NCBI RefSeq assembly: GCF_014203225.1
Contig: NZ_JACHIO010000007.1
Location: forward strand, 186,001 to 250,000
Source of the DNA: Granulicella mallensis
GTDB taxonomy: Bacteria; Acidobacteriota; Terriglobia; Terriglobales; Acidobacteriaceae
DNA: 64,000 nt
Reading direction: 5' to 3'
Shown: one piece after another, positions 18,495 to 28,134 of the stretch
Position numbering within the stretch: position 1 is the first letter of the stretch
Layout: every line of letters begins with the position of its first letter
Translations under genes and position numbers: made by a program
Notes under the pieces: model-generated
The model's input: only the letters and a program-made list of their open reading frames with translations
Databases searched by the model: none
Told to the model about the DNA's origin: nothing

Positions 18495-18532
18495 AACAAG
18501 AGGCGCGCCCATGTGGCGCGCCTCTTGTTTTC
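18495..18532 (+). terminator. Terminator of the alpha ribosomal operon
   Basis: AACAAGAGGCGCGCC pairs over 15 bp with GGCGCGCCTCTTGTT, followed by TTTTCT, 18 bases after the rplQ stop. Confidence 0.92.
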
Positions 18533-18595
18533 TCCGCGCCCTATCTGTACTTCGAGCGCTACCCACCATCCCTGCGCTAAACTAGCCACATCCGC

Positions 18596-19528
18596 ATGCC
18601 TATCGTTGAACTCCAGAACATCCGCAAGGTCTACGACACCAAAGTCGCGGTCGAAGGCCTGACCCTGACTATCGAACCCGGCACCATGTTCGGTCTGCTG
18701 GGGCCGAACGGCTCGGGCAAGACCAGCTCCATCCGCATGATGATCGGCATGACCGTGCCCGACTCCGGCACAGTGCGCCTCTTCGACAAGCCCTTTGCGC
18801 GCACGCTGCTGCATCGCGTCGGCTACCTGCCCGAAGAGCGCGGCCTCTACAAGAAGATGAAGGTGATCGATCAGCTCGTCTTCCTGGGCCAGCTTCATGG
18901 TCTGGACGAAGCCACGGCCCGCAAGCGCTCACTTGCCTGGTGCGAGCGCATGGAGATCACCGAGGCCATCGGGAAGAAGACCGAAGAGCTCTCGAAGGGT
19001 ATGCAGCAGAAGATTCAGTTCATCGCCGCGCTGCTGCACGAGCCCGACCTCGTCATCATGGACGAGCCCTTCAGCGGCCTCGATCCCGTCAATGCGACGC
19101 TGCTCATGGATACCCTCGTCGCCCTGCGCAGCGAGGGCAAGGCCATCCTCTTCTCGACGCACCGCATGGACCAGGTCGAAAAGCTCTGCGACGCCATCGC
19201 GCTCATCTCACGGGGCAAGCTGCTGCTCTCCGGCAGCATGCGCGAGATCAAATCCCACTATCCGCGCAATCGCGTGCAGATCGTCTTCACCGGTGACGAT
19301 TCGTTCCTTCGCCATCCCGGCATCGTCGAGGCCAAGAACTACTCCGGCATCGCCGAGATCAAGGTGCAGGACGAAGCCGTTGCCCAGCAGGTTCTCGCCG
19401 AGGCCGTCGCCCGTGGCACCCACATCAATCGCTTTGAAGTCATAGAGCCTACGCTGGAAGAGATCTTTATCGAAAACGTCCGCGCAAGCTTCGGCGATGC
19501 AGAGGCAGGAGGCAGAGTCGATGCATAA
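18596..19528 (+). CDS. ABC transporter ATP-binding protein, NatA/CcmA-like
   Basis: 310 residues. Walker A is GPNGSGKT at 36-43, the signature is LSKGMQQK, Walker B is LVIMDEPFSGLDP and the switch histidine is in FSTHRMDQ. The C-terminal 80 residues form the accessory domain common in ABC-2 exporters, ending EPTLEEIFIENV. The stop overlaps the start of the permease gene by eight bases. The substrate is unknown; sodium or drug export is typical of relatives. Confidence 0.92.
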   Translation: MPIVELQNIRKVYDTKVAVEGLTLTIEPGTMFGLLGPNGSGKTSSIRMMIGMTVPDSGTVRLFDKPFARTLLHRVGYLPEERGLYKKMKVIDQLVFLGQLHGLDEATARKRSLAWCERMEITEAIGKKTEELSKGMQQKIQFIAALLHEPDLVIMDEPFSGLDPVNATLLMDTLVALRSEGKAILFSTHRMDQVEKLCDAIALISRGKLLLSGSMREIKSHYPRNRVQIVFTGDDSFLRHPGIVEAKNYSGIAEIKVQDEAVAQQVLAEAVARGTHINRFEVIEPTLEEIFIENVRASFGDAEAGGRVDA

Positions 19529-20753
19529 CACTTGGCTGATCGCGAAGCGCGAGTACCTGGAGCGCGTACGTACCAAGGGATTCATCATTGCGACGGTGCT
19601 CATTCCGTTGCTGATGGGGGCTCTGGTCTTTGGCAGCGCCTACATGGGGTCGAAGTCCAAGACCTCGTCGCACATCGCTGTCGTCACCAGCGACTCCGCT
19701 CTCGGTACCGACCTCAAGCATCAGCTTGAAGGTGGCAAAGACAGCGACATGAAGGTCGACCTGAGTCAGCCTTCCAACGAGACTCGCGCGGTCCTTGACG
19801 CCCAACTGCACGACAAATCCTCTTCGCTTGCCGGTTATCTCTGGGTGACGCCGCCGGTGATCGCCGGAGACCGTCCTTCTTTCACCTATACAGCACGTTC
19901 TGCCGGTGATATCGCCACGCAGGGAGCGATCGAATCGGCCCTCGGCTCTGTGCTGATGCGGGAGCACCTTGAATCGAAGGGCATGGCCGGCTCCGACATC
20001 GATGCGCTCGTCGCCCCGGTCAAGGTCGATACCAGTGCCAGCGGTAATACGACGACGGCATTCTTCGCCGCCTACACGCTGTTCTTCCTCATGTACATGG
20101 TCATCATGCTGTATGGCATGAACACCGCGCGGTCGATCATCGAAGAGAAGACCAGCCGCGTCTTCGAGGTTCTGCTGGCGACGATCAAACCTGAAGAACT
20201 GCTCGCTGGAAAGATCCTGGGTGTAGGTGCCGTGGGTCTCACGCAAATAGGCATCTGGATGATTGCTGCGGGGGCGCTCTCCAGCAGCAGTCTTGCGGCC
20301 AGCCTGATCGGGACAACGGGACATGGACTGATCAGCGCAACACAGATCGGCTTCTTTGTGCTGTACTTCGTCTTCGGGTTCCTGCTCTACTCCAGTATTG
20401 CCGCCGCGCTCGGCGCCATGACGAACTCGGAACAAGAGCTGCAACAGCTCAACATGTTCCTGGTTCTTCCGCTCGCATTCTGCATGGTCATGCTCTTTTC
20501 GATCATCCGCGCGCCGAACTCGACCCTGGCCCGTGTGGTCTCCCTCATTCCTTTCTGCAGCCCGCTGCTGATGAACTTCCGTATCTCGCTTACACAGGTA
20601 CCGGCATGGGAGATCTGGCTCTCCGTGGTGCTGATGTCGGCTACGATCTTCGCCATTTTGTGGGTCTCCTCGCGCATCTACCGCGTCGGCATCCTCATGT
20701 ATGGCAAGAAGCCCAATCTGCCTGAAATCCTGCGCTGGCTGAAATACAGCTAG
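19521..20753 (+). CDS. ABC-2 type permease, NatB-like
   Basis: 410 residues from the ATG at 19521, with AGGAGG upstream. It starts WLIAKREYLERVRTKGFIIATVLIPLLMG, the usual ABC-2 N-terminal motif and first helix. A periplasmic domain of about 150 residues follows, then about five helices in the C-terminal half (from AAYTLFFLMYMVIML). It pairs with the ATPase encoded just upstream as a full exporter. Confidence 0.9.
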   Translation: MHNTWLIAKREYLERVRTKGFIIATVLIPLLMGALVFGSAYMGSKSKTSSHIAVVTSDSALGTDLKHQLEGGKDSDMKVDLSQPSNETRAVLDAQLHDKSSSLAGYLWVTPPVIAGDRPSFTYTARSAGDIATQGAIESALGSVLMREHLESKGMAGSDIDALVAPVKVDTSASGNTTTAFFAAYTLFFLMYMVIMLYGMNTARSIIEEKTSRVFEVLLATIKPEELLAGKILGVGAVGLTQIGIWMIAAGALSSSSLAASLIGTTGHGLISATQIGFFVLYFVFGFLLYSSIAAALGAMTNSEQELQQLNMFLVLPLAFCMVMLFSIIRAPNSTLARVVSLIPFCSPLLMNFRISLTQVPAWEIWLSVVLMSATIFAILWVSSRIYRVGILMYGKKPNLPEILRWLKYS

Positions 20754-20780
20754 CAATACATTTCGCGCCTGTCATCAACG

Positions 20781-21018
20781 GCGCGAAGCGCAAACCGTGA
20801 CGCTTTAGCGTCGCGGAGCGGAGGGAGCCGTAGCTTTTAGGCTACGGAATAAAAGGCCAGGCAAGAATTGGGCTTTAGCCCCGGGCCTTTTATTCGCAGC
20901 CGAAAGAAGGCCCGGGCCTAAAGGCCACATCTCTGCTAAACCTCTAATTCCGTAGCCTAAAGGCTACGGCTCCCTCCGTCTCCCTGACGCTGAAGCGTCA
21001 GGGAACGCGCTTCGCGCT
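20781..21018. repeat. Large composite palindrome (about 240 bp)
   Basis: The 368-base gap after the ABC permease holds nested inverted repeats. 20821-20850 and 20947-20976 are 30-base arms with one mismatch (GAGGGAGCCGTAGC...). An inner pair with GCCCGGGCC surrounds 20880-20920, and outer GCGCGAAGCG and CGCTTCGCGC lie at the ends. No gene is seen. It could fold as one long cruciform or RNA hairpin. Confidence 0.88.
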
Positions 21019-21121
21019 GCTTGGGACCTCCATATTCTTTCGAAGCTAGAGAGATGATCACGCCGCATGCGAATGCAACCAAGAATTCATTCCTCCACCA
21101 CCTCCAAGTAAACTCATCTGC

Positions 21122-21757
21122 GTGGCTGTCTTCACTCCAAAGCAACGTCTGCTACTGGCGATTGTGCCTCCGCTGGCGGTAACGTTGATCCGCTTGCTGG
21201 GAGCGACGTTGCGCTATCGCGACGTCAACGCTCCCGCCACGCCTGTCGGCATTGACGTCCCCGGCCCCACGATCTTCGCCTTTTGGCATTGCGCGCTGCT
21301 GGTCAGCGCGCACCGCTTCCGCAACAAGGGAATCGCGATCCTGATTTCGCGCTCCTTCGACGGCGAGCTCATCGCGCGTATCGTCGAGCGGCTCGGCTTC
21401 GTTGCTGTCCGCGGCTCCAGCACCCGCGGAGGCCCACAGGCATTACGCGGAATGCAGCAGGCCTACACCGACGGCCTCATCTGTGCCTTCACCGCCGATG
21501 GCCCGAAGGGACCTGCACGCATCGCCAAGCCGGGGCCTGTGCATCTCGCGGAGCTCACCGGGGCGAACTGGATCGGTGCGTTTCACGGACAGCCCGATCG
21601 CGCCTGGGAGCTGCGCTCCTGGGACCGCTTCATGATCCCCAAACCCTTCACTACCGTGACCTTTTCGTGGCCCGTGCACACCGCGCCGGAGCTCGCACCC
21701 GTGCAGCAGTCCCTGGACGAAGCGGTCGCGATGACCTCGCGCCTACAATCGCAGTAG
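21122..21757 (+). CDS. DUF374 / lysophospholipid acyltransferase-like protein
   Basis: 211 residues from a GTG at 21122. A hydrophobic N-terminus (about 9-28) is followed by the DUF374 hallmarks: FAFWHCALL (in place of the HX4D motif), [28 protein letters not shown] and ADGPKGPA. Relatives are annotated as inner-membrane acyltransferases acting on lipid A-like or phospholipid substrates. It lies four bases upstream of queA and the two are probably co-transcribed. Confidence 0.88.
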   Translation: MAVFTPKQRLLLAIVPPLAVTLIRLLGATLRYRDVNAPATPVGIDVPGPTIFAFWHCALLVSAHRFRNKGIAILISRSFDGELIARIVERLGFVAVRGSSTRGGPQALRGMQQAYTDGLICAFTADGPKGPARIAKPGPVHLAELTGANWIGAFHGQPDRAWELRSWDRFMIPKPFTTVTFSWPVHTAPELAPVQQSLDEAVAMTSRLQSQ

Positions 21758-21761
21758 CCCC

Positions 21762-22883
21762 ATGCTTGTCTCAGACTTCCACTACGACCTGCCCGAAGAA
21801 CTCATCGCGCAGCGGCCTCCTGCGGTGCGCGGCACGAGCCGCATGATGACGCTGGATCGCCGTACCGGTGATTTCGCCGACCATACCTTTGCCGAGTTGC
21901 CGTTGCTGCTCCAGCCGGGCGATCTGCTGGTGATGAACGACTCGCGCGTCATCCCCGCGCGCCTCTTTGCCACCCGCGCCGGCCTCACGACCCAGCACAA
22001 CTCCCCCGCGCCAAGCGGCCACATCGAAGTTCTGCTGACGCAACGCCTTGCCCCCGCTGAAGGCCATAACGACTGGTCGGCGCTGGTTCGTCCTGCGAAG
22101 AAAATCCAACCCGGTGAGACCCTTCTCTTCGCTCCGGACGACTCCACCGCACCGCTGCTGCGCGCCACCGTACTCTCCGCCGGAGAGTTCGGCGAGCGTA
22201 CTCTGCGCTTCGATCCAGCCGAGGACTTTCACGCCGCGCTGGAGCGCATCGGTCACCTGCCGCTGCCGCCCTACATTCATCGCTCCAAGCAGGAGCCCAA
22301 CACTTCAGAAGACCGCGAGCACTACCAGACGGTCTACTCGCAGCAGTTGACCAGCACCGAGGCCGAGGGCTCCGCCGCCGCGCCGACGGCTGGCCTGCAC
22401 TTCACACCGGAGGTGCTCTCGCAGCTCCGGGAGCGGGGCGTAGAGCTCGCCACCCTCACACTGCACGTCGGGCTCGGAACGTTCCAGCCCGTCCGCGTCG
22501 AACGCACAGAGGACATCCGCCTCCACGCCGAGCACTATACGCTCTCCGCCGCGACCGCCGAAGCCATCCAGAGAGCCAGGCGCGAGGACCGCCGCATCGT
22601 CGCCGTAGGCACGACCACCACGCGCACCCTGGAGCACATCGCCCGTGAAACCAATGGCAACGAAATTGCCGCGCATTCGGGAAGCACCGCCCTCTTTCTC
22701 TCTCCCGGGGTGGAGTTCAAACTGGTTGGCGGCCTGTTGACCAACTTCCACCTTCCGCAATCGACGCTGTTGATGCTGGTCTCTGCCTTCGCCGGTCGCG
22801 AACAGGCGCTTGCTGCCTACGCGCACGCCGTGGAGGCGCGCTATCGCTTCTTTTCCTACGGCGACTGCATGCTCATCACGTAG
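21762..22883 (+). CDS. queA: S-adenosylmethionine:tRNA ribosyltransferase-isomerase QueA
   Basis: Transfers the ribose of SAM to preQ1-tRNA to form epoxyqueuosine. 373 residues starting [19 protein letters not shown], with RDxSRMM-type [42 protein letters not shown] and [18 protein letters not shown] blocks. A short insertion near residue 75 ([14 protein letters not shown]) is unusual. The other queuosine genes are not in the window. Confidence 0.96.
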   Translation: MLVSDFHYDLPEELIAQRPPAVRGTSRMMTLDRRTGDFADHTFAELPLLLQPGDLLVMNDSRVIPARLFATRAGLTTQHNSPAPSGHIEVLLTQRLAPAEGHNDWSALVRPAKKIQPGETLLFAPDDSTAPLLRATVLSAGEFGERTLRFDPAEDFHAALERIGHLPLPPYIHRSKQEPNTSEDREHYQTVYSQQLTSTEAEGSAAAPTAGLHFTPEVLSQLRERGVELATLTLHVGLGTFQPVRVERTEDIRLHAEHYTLSAATAEAIQRARREDRRIVAVGTTTTRTLEHIARETNGNEIAAHSGSTALFLSPGVEFKLVGGLLTNFHLPQSTLLMLVSAFAGREQALAAYAHAVEARYRFFSYGDCMLIT

Positions 22884-22903
22884 CATCCAATAAAGAGACT
22901 GTG

Positions 22904-25900
22904 ATGCAGACAAAAGAAGAAATCGCCATGCCGAACAAGACCGACAAACCGCCTATCTACCTCCTCGATTCGATGGCCTTCATCTTCCGTGCGTATCACG
23001 CGATGCAGCGCTCGCGCCCGATGTCCACGCGCACCGGCATCCCCACGGCGGCAACGTATGTCTTCGTCAACATGATCAACAAGCTGCGTAAGGACTTCCA
23101 GCCGCAGTACCTGGCCGCGGTCTACGATGTCGGCGCCCCTCTGCTGCGCAACGAGCAGGCCAAGCAGATGAAGGACGTCCAGAAGTTCAACATCAAGACG
23201 CAGGAGTTCGAGACCATCGAATACGGCGGCTACAAGGCCAACCGCGCCGAGACCCCGCCCGACCTCATTCAGCAGCAACCCTACATCCGCCGCGCGCTTG
23301 AGGCTTTTCGCATCCCGATTCTCTTCTACGAGGGCTTCGAGGCTGACGACGTCATCGGCACGCTGAGCTGCCAGCTCTCCGCGCTTGGCCATCACGTCTA
23401 TGTCGTCTCGTCAGACAAGGACATGATGCAGCTTGTCAACGAGAACGTCTCGATCCTCAACCCGATGAAGGACAACCTCATCCTCGATCCGGCTGGGGTC
23501 GAAAACGTGCTGGGAGTTCCGCCCGCGCACGTAGTCGACGTGATGGCGCTGCGCGGCGACGCCATCGACAACATCCCCGGAGCGCCGGGCATTGGCGACA
23601 AGGGCTCGGTCGAGCTCATCCAGCAGTTCGGCACCGTGGAAGGTGCGCTTGACCGCGCCGCTGAGGTCAAGAAGAAGACCTACCGCGAGTCCCTGCAGAA
23701 CAACCGCGACAACATCCTGCTCTCGAAAGAGCTGGTTACCATTCACACGGCGGTGCCCATCGAGTTCTCGCTCGATCACATGCGAACGCAGCCGGTCGAT
23801 AACGCAGCCTGCCGCGCGCTCTTCACCGAGCTCGAGTTCACGACGATGCTCAAAGAGCTCGCTCCCGACGTCGACGCCACCCCCGTCACCTACAACATCA
23901 AGGCCACCACGGACGACCTCGCAAAACTTCTCGCCGAAGCCCGCGAACCTTCTCTCGTAGCTCGCGACCTCGAAGCTCACAGCTCGATTACAAACCAGCT
24001 ACCTCGCGGCCTCGCCATCGCCCTGGCCGAAACGACACAAGCCATCGCAGAAGAGGTCGCCGCCGATGCCAGCGCCAACGCCGAGGTTGAAGAATCCGAA
24101 CCCGAACCACCGCAGACGATGTCGCTCTTCGGAGCAGATGAGGGTTCAGGGCCCAGGGCTCAGGGCTCAGAGGACTCGTCTTCTGAACCCGGGGGCTTAA
24201 ACCCTGAACCCTCCCAGGACCCCGCCTGCCGTCTCGGTCTTGCCGTCACCGCTGGACATGCCATCGAGGTCTCGCTCGACACCCCCGGTATACGCGAAGC
24301 CCTCGCCGACCCTGCGTTACCCAAGCAGGTCCACGACCTCAAAGCGGTGCTCCGCGCGCTTCAGCCGCACGACATCACACTTGCCGGGCCGATCACCGAC
24401 GTGATGCTGCAGAGCTATCTCCTCAACCCGACGCACAGCTCACATACACTCATCGACCTGGCCGCACGCACGACCAGCAGGGCACTGACGCACCAGCCGA
24501 CGAAAGACAATCCCAACGATCCCAAGCGCCTGCCGGAAGCCGCCGCGGCCATCGCGCGCCTGGCCGTTACGTTGGGCGAACAACTCGCCGAAGTTCCCAC
24601 AACGCACGTGATTCCGAAGGACGATCCCGCGCTGGGTGGCGCGATCACCACGGAGATGCTCTTCGCGGACAAGGCGCAGGGCGCAGGGCCCAGGGCTCAG
24701 GGCCCAGCGAGCGCGTCTTCTGGGCGCAGGGCCCTGAACCCTGAAACCTCTCCCCTGAACGAGCATTCCACCCTGTCCGAGGTCTACGAACAGCTCGACC
24801 TCCCTCTTGTCTCCGTCCTGCTGCAGATGGAGCAGACGGGAGTTCGCGTCGACAGCAACCTCCTGCGCGAGATGAGTTCACGCCTCGCGGTCACCATCGA
24901 CGACCTGGCCGAGCGCATCTATGCCAGCTCAGGCCATCGCTTCAACATCAACTCTCCCAAGCAGCTTGGCGATGTGCTCTTCAACAAGATGGACCTGCCC
25001 AAGCCCACCAAGCATGGCAAGGGCAAGGTGATCTCGACGGCTCAGGACATCCTCGAAGACCTCGCGCAGCACCATGAGGTTCCGGCGATCGTCCTCGAAT
25101 ATCGCCAGTTGCAGAAGCTGAAGTCCACCTACCTCGATCAGCTTCCGTCGTTGACGGACGCGAACGGCCGCATCCACACGACGTTCAACCAGGTAGGCAC
25201 GGCGACGGGCCGTCTCTCGTCGATCAACCCCAACCTGCAGAACATCCCCATCCGCACCGCCGTGGGCCGTGAGATCCGCGCGGCATTCATCGCCGCGCCG
25301 GGCAATCTGCTGATGTCCGCGGACTACTCGCAGATCGAACTGCGCCTGATGGCGCACTTCTCCCAGGACCCTCTGCTGCTCGACGCCTACCGCACCGGCA
25401 AGGACATCCATACGCTCACCGCCGCGGAGGTCTTCGAGGTCGACGCCGCAACGATGGACAAGGAGACTCGCGCCCGCGCCAAGGCGGTGAACTTCGGCAT
25501 CGTCTATGGCATCTCGCCGTTCGGTCTGGCCGCTCAGTTAGGCATCGACCAGAAGGTCGCCAAGGCTTATATCGAACGCTACTTCGATCGCTACAAGGGA
25601 GTCGCGACGTTCATCGAGCAGACACTCGAAACCGTCCGCCGCGACCAGGCGGTAAAGACCGCCTTCGGCCGTGTCCGTCCTATCCCCGACATCCAATCCC
25701 GCAACCCCAACCAGCGCGGTTTCGCGGAGCGCACGGCAGTCAACACGCCACTCCAGGGCACCGCCGCTGACCTCATCAAGATCGCCATGCTCCGCATCGA
25801 CGCCGCCATTCGTATGCGCAATCTGCGTTCGCTGATGACGCTACAGGTGCACGACGAACTGCTTTTCGACGTTGTCCCCGAAGAAGCCGACGAGATGCAG

Positions 25901-25996
25901 GAGCTGGTAAAGACCGAGATGGAATCGGCGGCTGAGTTCAGTGTGCCCATCGTTGCGGAGGTAGGTCTTGGAGATAACTGGCGGGATATCAAGTAG
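22904..25996 (+). CDS. polA: DNA polymerase I with two repeat-derived insertions
   Basis: 1030 residues from the ATG at 22904; GTG at 22901 and ATG at 22928 are other possible starts. The 5' nuclease domain (about 10-300) has YLLDSMAFIFRAYHAM, YKANRAETPPDL and RGDAIDNIPGAPGIGDKGS. A middle 3'-5' exonuclease-like domain (about 320-640) has no clear DxE catalytic pair. The polymerase domain (about 655-1030) has SADYSQIELRLMAHFS, KAVNFGIVYGISPFGLA and LQVHDELLFDV. Low-complexity inserts at about 412-436 and 590-617 coincide with palindromic DNA repeats, lie in frame and are rich in Gly, Pro, Ser and Glu. Confidence 0.95.
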   Translation: MQTKEEIAMPNKTDKPPIYLLDSMAFIFRAYHAMQRSRPMSTRTGIPTAATYVFVNMINKLRKDFQPQYLAAVYDVGAPLLRNEQAKQMKDVQKFNIKTQEFETIEYGGYKANRAETPPDLIQQQPYIRRALEAFRIPILFYEGFEADDVIGTLSCQLSALGHHVYVVSSDKDMMQLVNENVSILNPMKDNLILDPAGVENVLGVPPAHVVDVMALRGDAIDNIPGAPGIGDKGSVELIQQFGTVEGALDRAAEVKKKTYRESLQNNRDNILLSKELVTIHTAVPIEFSLDHMRTQPVDNAACRALFTELEFTTMLKELAPDVDATPVTYNIKATTDDLAKLLAEAREPSLVARDLEAHSSITNQLPRGLAIALAETTQAIAEEVAADASANAEVEESEPEPPQTMSLFGADEGSGPRAQGSEDSSSEPGGLNPEPSQDPACRLGLAVTAGHAIEVSLDTPGIREALADPALPKQVHDLKAVLRALQPHDITLAGPITDVMLQSYLLNPTHSSHTLIDLAARTTSRALTHQPTKDNPNDPKRLPEAAAAIARLAVTLGEQLAEVPTTHVIPKDDPALGGAITTEMLFADKAQGAGPRAQGPASASSGRRALNPETSPLNEHSTLSEVYEQLDLPLVSVLLQMEQTGVRVDSNLLREMSSRLAVTIDDLAERIYASSGHRFNINSPKQLGDVLFNKMDLPKPTKHGKGKVISTAQDILEDLAQHHEVPAIVLEYRQLQKLKSTYLDQLPSLTDANGRIHTTFNQVGTATGRLSSINPNLQNIPIRTAVGREIRAAFIAAPGNLLMSADYSQIELRLMAHFSQDPLLLDAYRTGKDIHTLTAAEVFEVDAATMDKETRARAKAVNFGIVYGISPFGLAAQLGIDQKVAKAYIERYFDRYKGVATFIEQTLETVRRDQAVKTAFGRVRPIPDIQSRNPNQRGFAERTAVNTPLQGTAADLIKIAMLRIDAAIRMRNLRSLMTLQVHDELLFDVVPEEADEMQELVKTEMESAAEFSVPIVAEVGLGDNWRDIK
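24140..24211. repeat. Palindromic element inserted in frame in polA (copy 1)
   Basis: AGGGTTCAGGG at 24140-24150 is inverted at 24201-24211 (CCCTGAACCCT), enclosing GACTCGTCTTCTGAACCC, which matches the loop and right arm of the rpsK-rpsD element. The element is 72 bases, exactly 24 codons, and keeps the frame open. Confidence 0.82.
24673..24753. repeat. Palindromic element inserted in frame in polA (copy 2)
   Basis: Contains GGGCCCAGGGCTCAGGGCCC, then the loop GCGCGTCTTCTGGGC and GGGCCCTGAACCCT, the same layout as copy 1 and the rpsK-rpsD palindrome. The element lies in frame between the exonuclease-like and polymerase domains. Confidence 0.78.
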
Positions 25997-26060
25997 CTCA
26001 TACAACGTGTGCAAGATCGTGAATCGCACAGAACGCAGGTCCCTGCCCCGAGCCGACTCA

Positions 26061-26152
26061 AGCCCCGAAGGGGCGGTATATCCCAGCCTAGGGCAACGCT
26101 CTGGGTTGCGGAGCTAATAGGATCCAGAGGCCTGAAGGGCTGACCTATAGAT
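26061..26152. repeat. CCCCGAAGGGGCG...CCCAGCCTGGGGC dispersed repeat
   Basis: GCCCCGAAGGGGCGGTATAT then CCCAGCCTAGGGC, the same element seen at 47410-47500, 59690-59850 and 61674-61872. It lies between the intact polA gene and the polA fragment. Confidence 0.8.
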
Positions 26153-26206
26153 GTTGCCGCCTATAAATCACGCTTTCAGCACTTTGAATTTTCTTCATTC
26201 AGCAAC

Positions 26207-26338
26207 TGTTGATGTTGTTGTCGAGGAAGCCGATGCGATGCAAAATTGGTGAAGACCGAAATGGAGTCGGCGGCAGAGCTTTCCATGCCTATTGCCGCCG
26301 ATGTTGAACTCAGTGATAGTAGGCGCGACACTAAATGA
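26207..26338 (+). pseudogene. Frameshifted remnant of a polA 3' end
   Basis: This stretch aligns base for base with the last 130 bases of polA (25862-25996): GTCGAGGAAGCCGATGCGATG against GTCCCCGAAGAAGCCGACGAGATG. After a one-base deletion in the CAGGAGCTGG region it reads LVKTEMESAAELSMPIAADV... to a TGA. About two thirds of these residues match the intact polA C-terminus. It has no start and cannot make a functional protein. It begins 211 bases after the real polA stop and abuts the DUF262 island. Confidence 0.85.
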
Positions 26339-26349
26339 TATGTAGAGCA

Positions 26350-28134
26350 TTAGGTGATTACTAGGGGTGACATCTTGGGCGCTTGAAGTCGTACTTTTAG
26401 GGCCGAGAGTAAAAGGCTCTCTCGTGCTTCCCAAACCGAAAGGATCTCGCCTGCTGTGTAGTGTTCTTTATCTGGAATGAAACGAGATTCTAAAAACCTT
26501 TTCCGATTGTCAGGAGCTCCGAAAAAAAGGTTTAACCAGTCTTCAAATGCTTTACCAGACTTTTCTTGATTCATAACGCTGTCGAGTAAAGCTAAATTTG
26601 CCAGCGAATCTCTTTCATCCGAGATTTGCCGCGCAATATCCTCCGGCAGTTCTTCTCTCTTGAGCTTTTGTGTCGTCAGCAGAGAGCGAGGGAAGATGTG
26701 ATCTACGTGTACCGGCATTCCGGCGACGCTATCGGGAGTTATGAGGCTTAAAATGAGGAAAGCTTCCCGATCGCTGTAGCCGTAATCCAATAGCGCCTCA
26801 ATATCGGCATCCGAAAATAACATCGATCGGTTTAGTTCACCCATCCTCTGATCGATTGCCGCTTTGGGAAACAGTGGCTCATCTGATTTGGTGATTTCTT
26901 GTCGCATAGTTGCGAGTATAGTGTCGCCCATGCTTCCGAAAAGCCTTTTAAGGAGTGCCTCAGATAGCCACCGTAAAATCTCTGATCGATCAGCACGGTC
27001 CGAAGCCGACGTTAAATAGCTAGGTGTTGCACCTCGTTTTTTCAAGTAGTATGCAATCGGAATGAGCGCGTTATTTGATAGAAGAGATCGATTTGTAAAT
27101 CCATAAAGATTTACCAGCGAAATGGTTAGATGAAGTGCTGTTTTTATATGTGGCCACTCTGTTTCGATCTTGCTCAAGTTTGCAGCGGTAAAGTTGTCAA
27201 CTTTGAACTTCACATCGTCCACATCTCCCAATACTAGGCACGACTTCATAACGAAGTCCTTGTCGATGCTAAGGTCTTCATTTATTGAATTCAAATCATC
27301 CACAAGCGTTAAAATTTCCTGACGCGCATCTTGTCCGGCCCAAGACGCAGTAGCCATTGATAGAAGAAGATCGGAATAGCTTAATCGGGTGCCTCCACTG
27401 TTCGTCCTAACAAAGATGTCGAGGACACGGTGAAGGCTGGGCTGTTTCTCTAGAAAGTAGTTGATGACAGCATCGCTGCTGAATGTTTGAACAAAGCAGG
27501 CGAGCGATTTCTGTGCATGTGCTCGTCTTTCAGTGGAAGCTCCATGGATCTCAGGACGTTGCATCACTTCCATTGCCTGAAAAAGAGTGGGTACGGCTTC
27601 GAAAAGTTCCGGAACCGATATCCAATATTCGTCGGAGTTCTTCACCGCCTCCTCGGGCTTCATGAAATAAAAGGCATACTCCATCTCCTCATCTTGATTC
27701 ACGGCGACTTGATTTAGTAGATCCAGATGCAACACTTCCTTGGGATACGCATTTGGGTTCGAGCGTCGCTTATTCGGGAGCTTGGCTGCATAGGATCCTG
27801 TAAGTCCAATTACAAGTGAGGTGAGACGTTGTTGGCCATCCAATACTGCAGTGAAGGTATGGTCGCCACTCGTAGTAAACGGAGGATTATGTCTCGCTGT
27901 CTTTTCATGATAATGAGTGAGAAAACGATAGAACTGAAATTTGCTGCTGTCTGATGGCGGAACCTCCCAGAAAAGAAATGAGTTGATTGGGTATCCCCTC
28001 ATGACGGAATCAAACAGCTTTTCGATTTGAACTGTTTTCCATTCAAATTCACGTTGGATAGAGGGTAATGCGTATTTCCCATCTGCAATCTTGCCGATGA
28101 TCGTTCGAATGGTGATTGGAGTTTGGAAAGACAC
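26350..28134 (-). CDS. DUF262-HNH protein, GmrSD-like
   Basis: 594 residues. The N-terminal DUF262 domain has IQREFEWK (about 26-33) and the nucleotide-site motif LDGQQRLTSL at 98-107. The C-terminal third has an HNH/DUF1524-type nuclease block: VDHIFPRSLL at 477-486, then SLANLALLDSVMNQEKSGKAFEDWL. Fused S+D architecture is known from GmrSD-type IV restriction of modified phage DNA and from related defence proteins such as BrxU. The gene is clearly AT-richer than its neighbours and has no nearby methylase, so it looks acquired. Defence is the likeliest role but the target is unknown. Confidence 0.88.
   Translation of the reverse strand: MSFQTPITIRTIIGKIADGKYALPSIQREFEWKTVQIEKLFDSVMRGYPINSFLFWEVPPSDSSKFQFYRFLTHYHEKTARHNPPFTTSGDHTFTAVLDGQQRLTSLVIGLTGSYAAKLPNKRRSNPNAYPKEVLHLDLLNQVAVNQDEEMEYAFYFMKPEEAVKNSDEYWISVPELFEAVPTLFQAMEVMQRPEIHGASTERRAHAQKSLACFVQTFSSDAVINYFLEKQPSLHRVLDIFVRTNSGGTRLSYSDLLLSMATASWAGQDARQEILTLVDDLNSINEDLSIDKDFVMKSCLVLGDVDDVKFKVDNFTAANLSKIETEWPHIKTALHLTISLVNLYGFTNRSLLSNNALIPIAYYLKKRGATPSYLTSASDRADRSEILRWLSEALLKRLFGSMGDTILATMRQEITKSDEPLFPKAAIDQRMGELNRSMLFSDADIEALLDYGYSDREAFLILSLITPDSVAGMPVHVDHIFPRSLLTTQKLKREELPEDIARQISDERDSLANLALLDSVMNQEKSGKAFEDWLNLFFGAPDNRKRFLESRFIPDKEHYTAGEILSVWEARESLLLSALKVRLQAPKMSPLVIT

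Noticed and set aside
19467..20756. 429-codon minus-strand frame opposite the ABC permease
   Set aside because: Shadow frame; the plus-strand permease has helices, a ribosome site and a partner.
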